A model generated the notes under the pieces. That model was not told where the DNA came from. It did not search any database and saw only the letters and a list, made by a program, of their open reading frames with translations. This document shows, one piece after another, positions 11,794 to 13,778 of a stretch of 13,778 nt of DNA (the stretch's first letter is position 1; each line of letters opens with the position of its first letter). The stretch is from a candidate division TM6 bacterium UASB124. GTDB lineage: Bacteria; Babelota; Babeliae; Babelales; RVW-14. The stretch spans positions 1 through 13,778 of the forward strand of contig CAMBZK010000017.1 of assembly GCA_945872225.1 (NCBI GenBank), written 5' to 3'. The position numbers and the translations under genes are program-made.

Positions 11794-13778
11794 ATCTAAA
11801 TGAACCGCTGTAGTCTGGCGTCAGGCTATCAAAATTAACCGCACCGTTTTTATAATTGGTATTGCGCACAACCAACCTGCCAGGAGTATTAAGCGTCAAG
11901 CCATTTGGAGCTGAAACCGTTACCTGATCAAGCTGAATGGCGGACGTCCCATCATCAGCAAGCTGCAGCCCATTAATCGACCCCTGCCACGCAAACGTCA
12001 GATCACGCGTTAAAAACAGCGTTGCATCAGACAAAATAGCAAACGGCCGATCTGAAGCGTAGGTAAAGGTCTCCGGACCGACCATGGTGACGTCATCAAC
12101 CAACGTTATGCCACCACGGCTGTGGGTAAATGAACCGTTCTGAATCCACTTCACCCCACGCATGCTAATGTTGCTGCTATTCTCAACACAGCGAACATTA
12201 TTGCCCTTAATACCTTTTAAAATGATGCCATCGAGCAGCAGCGATGAACCACTGCCAACAACAATAATTTCACCGAGTGGCCCAAGCTCGAGCACCATGC
12301 CGCCACCACGTAAAATGGTGTCGCCACTAAAAATCCATGGATAATTGAGATATTCATTGCGCGCAATGGTAACCATGGTCTTATCACCAAAGGTCAGCGT
12401 AGCACCTGTTTGCAACTCAACATGCTTTGGCGAAAGATCACGCATCACGATGTTTTGCGTCGTCGCCTGCACGCCAGCAGAAACAATAAAGACAGGATCG
12501 TCACAACGGGTAAAACCAAGAAAATTGGTGTTGCCATCGATGAGTACATCAAAATTTTGAGAAGAATTGTCAAGCAATTCTGGGTAGATAACAAATTTAC
12601 GATATGGCGCCACAATCGCATATTTTTGCAGCAGCGACTCGCCACGATAATTATGAAAGGTTACGGTGTCACCCTTGATGGTGCGAATGTCGCCACTGCC
12701 AATAATTTGAATAAACCTACGCAGCGGATCGTTGATCAGTGACGGGCGGACATTTATTCTATCAAGCGTTGCAAGGGTGTCATAAGTCAAATCAACGCGG
12801 TCAACAATAAGCTTGCCATTGCTTGATAGGTCTGGCGCATCTTTAAATTCAAGCACATGATCTTTGGTAATAACCTTGCAGCTGCCTTCAACATACCACT
12901 CGCCAGAAATAACATCGTAATCATCGCCCATTTCAATAACCACATCGCTCAAATAAAGCCTTGCACGAGGAGCAACACGAATCTTGCCAAGACCTTCTGC
13001 ATTGCCAAGCCCTTTGATTTGTACACTTGCTAAGCGAAGTTCTGAATCCTCAGAAACAATAATTTCGCCGCCATTTGATAAATCAAGCACGTTGCCATTA
13101 CCATTAATTTGACCGCGATCAGCAAAAAGCCACACGCCGGTTAAATTTATCTTACTGTTAAACTGAATATCCAGAGCACTATACCAAACAATCTCACCCT
13201 GCCAGTCTGCTGACTGCCCACCAAGCGATAACCGCCGATTATTAAGCAAAAAATACCCATCACCCTTAATAACAGCGTTGTCACCAAGCAGTAAGTCATC
13301 TTGCAAGCGCAAGATCCCACTATTCAGGCTTATGTCAGTATTTACTGCATTCTGGACAGCAATATTAAAAAGCGTCGTATTGTCTTCAAGGCTAATGTCG
13401 TTTTCACCAAAAAAGAGTGGCTGCCCGCGCATAATGCTGGTGCCAGATTTTGCTTTTACCTTCACATCAGCAAGCCCGCCAGGATTTGCAACCATTACAC
13501 CATAGCCATTGGGGCTCTGCGCTCCAAGCTCGATAGCACCAGCATTCAGCACTGCATCCATATTAATGCGTGAGTTAAAAAGCGTGTACACTGCCGCATT
13601 AAATTTAATCGGATTTCCCTCGATCACGCCATAGCCGGTATTTTCAAAATTACCGCCCGTTATGGTAACGGAGCTCGGCAAAACTTTAAAATAGGAATCA
13701 TCGGTTGTTACAAGGCTAGACTCCTTGCTACCAAACGTAGCCCTACCTCTTGGTACAGACAAAAGCATGTTCGGTAAG
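11792..13778 (-). CDS. Large beta-helix-like surface protein (5' end off window)
   Basis: At least 660 residues, open to the right edge. An internal ATG at 13768 has no ribosome site and is preceded by in-frame coding sequence (LPN), so the real start is outside the window. The visible part is made of short beta-strand repeats with many Asn, Gly, Asp and Ser turns, such as NGNGNVLDLSNGGEIIVSED, SGSSLLLDGIILKGIKGNN and VENSSNISMRGVKWIQNGS. This looks like a right-handed parallel beta-helix or adhesin-type passenger. It ends in SGSFR with no autotransporter barrel and no membrane anchor, so it is probably a secreted or surface-attached protein. I do not recognise a specific family. It converges on the ATPase-nuclease gene. 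Confidence 0.72.
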   Translation of the reverse strand, partial: LPNMLLSVPRGRATFGSKESSLVTTDDSYFKVLPSSVTITGGNFENTGYGVIEGNPIKFNAAVYTLFNSRINMDAVLNAGAIELGAQSPNGYGVMVANPGGLADVKVKAKSGTSIMRGQPLFFGENDISLEDNTTLFNIAVQNAVNTDISLNSGILRLQDDLLLGDNAVIKGDGYFLLNNRRLSLGGQSADWQGEIVWYSALDIQFNSKINLTGVWLFADRGQINGNGNVLDLSNGGEIIVSEDSELRLASVQIKGLGNAEGLGKIRVAPRARLYLSDVVIEMGDDYDVISGEWYVEGSCKVITKDHVLEFKDAPDLSSNGKLIVDRVDLTYDTLATLDRINVRPSLINDPLRRFIQIIGSGDIRTIKGDTVTFHNYRGESLLQKYAIVAPYRKFVIYPELLDNSSQNFDVLIDGNTNFLGFTRCDDPVFIVSAGVQATTQNIVMRDLSPKHVELQTGATLTFGDKTMVTIARNEYLNYPWIFSGDTILRGGGMVLELGPLGEIIVVGSGSSLLLDGIILKGIKGNNVRCVENSSNISMRGVKWIQNGSFTHSRGGITLVDDVTMVGPETFTYASDRPFAILSDATLFLTRDLTFAWQGSINGLQLADDGTSAIQLDQVTVSAPNGLTLNTPGRLVVRNTNYKNGAVNFDSLTPDYSGSFR

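Noticed and set aside
1..13778. CRISPR array, tRNA, rRNA or insertion sequence with terminal repeats
   Set aside because: Reading both strands I found no regularly spaced repeats, no cloverleaf-like tRNA and no rRNA motif. The Rpn gene is called transposase by name only and has no terminal inverted repeats here.

Overview
The window looks like part of the genome of a small, host-associated Gram-negative bacterium. The best guess is a Candidatus Dependentiae (TM6/Babela-like) symbiont of protists. The clues are an Rpn-type PD-(D/E)XK nuclease and an AAA-ATPase/PD-(D/E)XK gene, families that are abundant in amoeba-associated bacteria, together with very large secreted surface proteins and an unusual outer-membrane barrel. 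The assignment comes from protein style only and is uncertain. Most genes lie on the minus strand, and every intact stop codon is TAA or TGA.

Region 1-3100 (minus): a tight three-gene operon. It runs from a secreted type-1 periplasmic binding protein (LivJ/Peripla_BP_6-like, 1786-3021), through a pentameric ligand-gated ion channel homologue (686-1789, 4-nt overlap), to a membrane-anchored PPP-fold metallophosphatase that has lost most of its metal ligands (start 678, running off the left edge). No ABC permease or ATPase is present. This looks like a ligand-sensing channel cassette rather than an importer, and it is the most interesting item in the window.

Region 3140-4760 (minus): an unknown 183-aa protein downstream of an Rpn-family nuclease. 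The pair has its own candidate promoter.

Region 4713-9365 (minus): a 1058-aa secreted, probably beta-propeller-like protein is followed by a 429-aa outer-membrane barrel protein. The unit ends in a good intrinsic terminator (4713-4756). A strong hairpin sits between the two genes.

Region 9366-10126: no intact gene. It holds two copies of a structured REP-like repeat in opposite orientation, a separate inverted repeat, the C-terminal remnant of a GIY-YIG endonuclease gene, and a candidate promoter.

Region 10127-11793 (plus): an AAA-ATPase-like/PD-(D/E)XK nuclease gene cut by one in-frame TAG. It is followed by a terminator with a perfect 17-bp stem built from a G10/C10 pair. Convergent to it, 11792-13778 (minus) is the C-terminal part of a large beta-helix-like surface protein that enters from the right edge.
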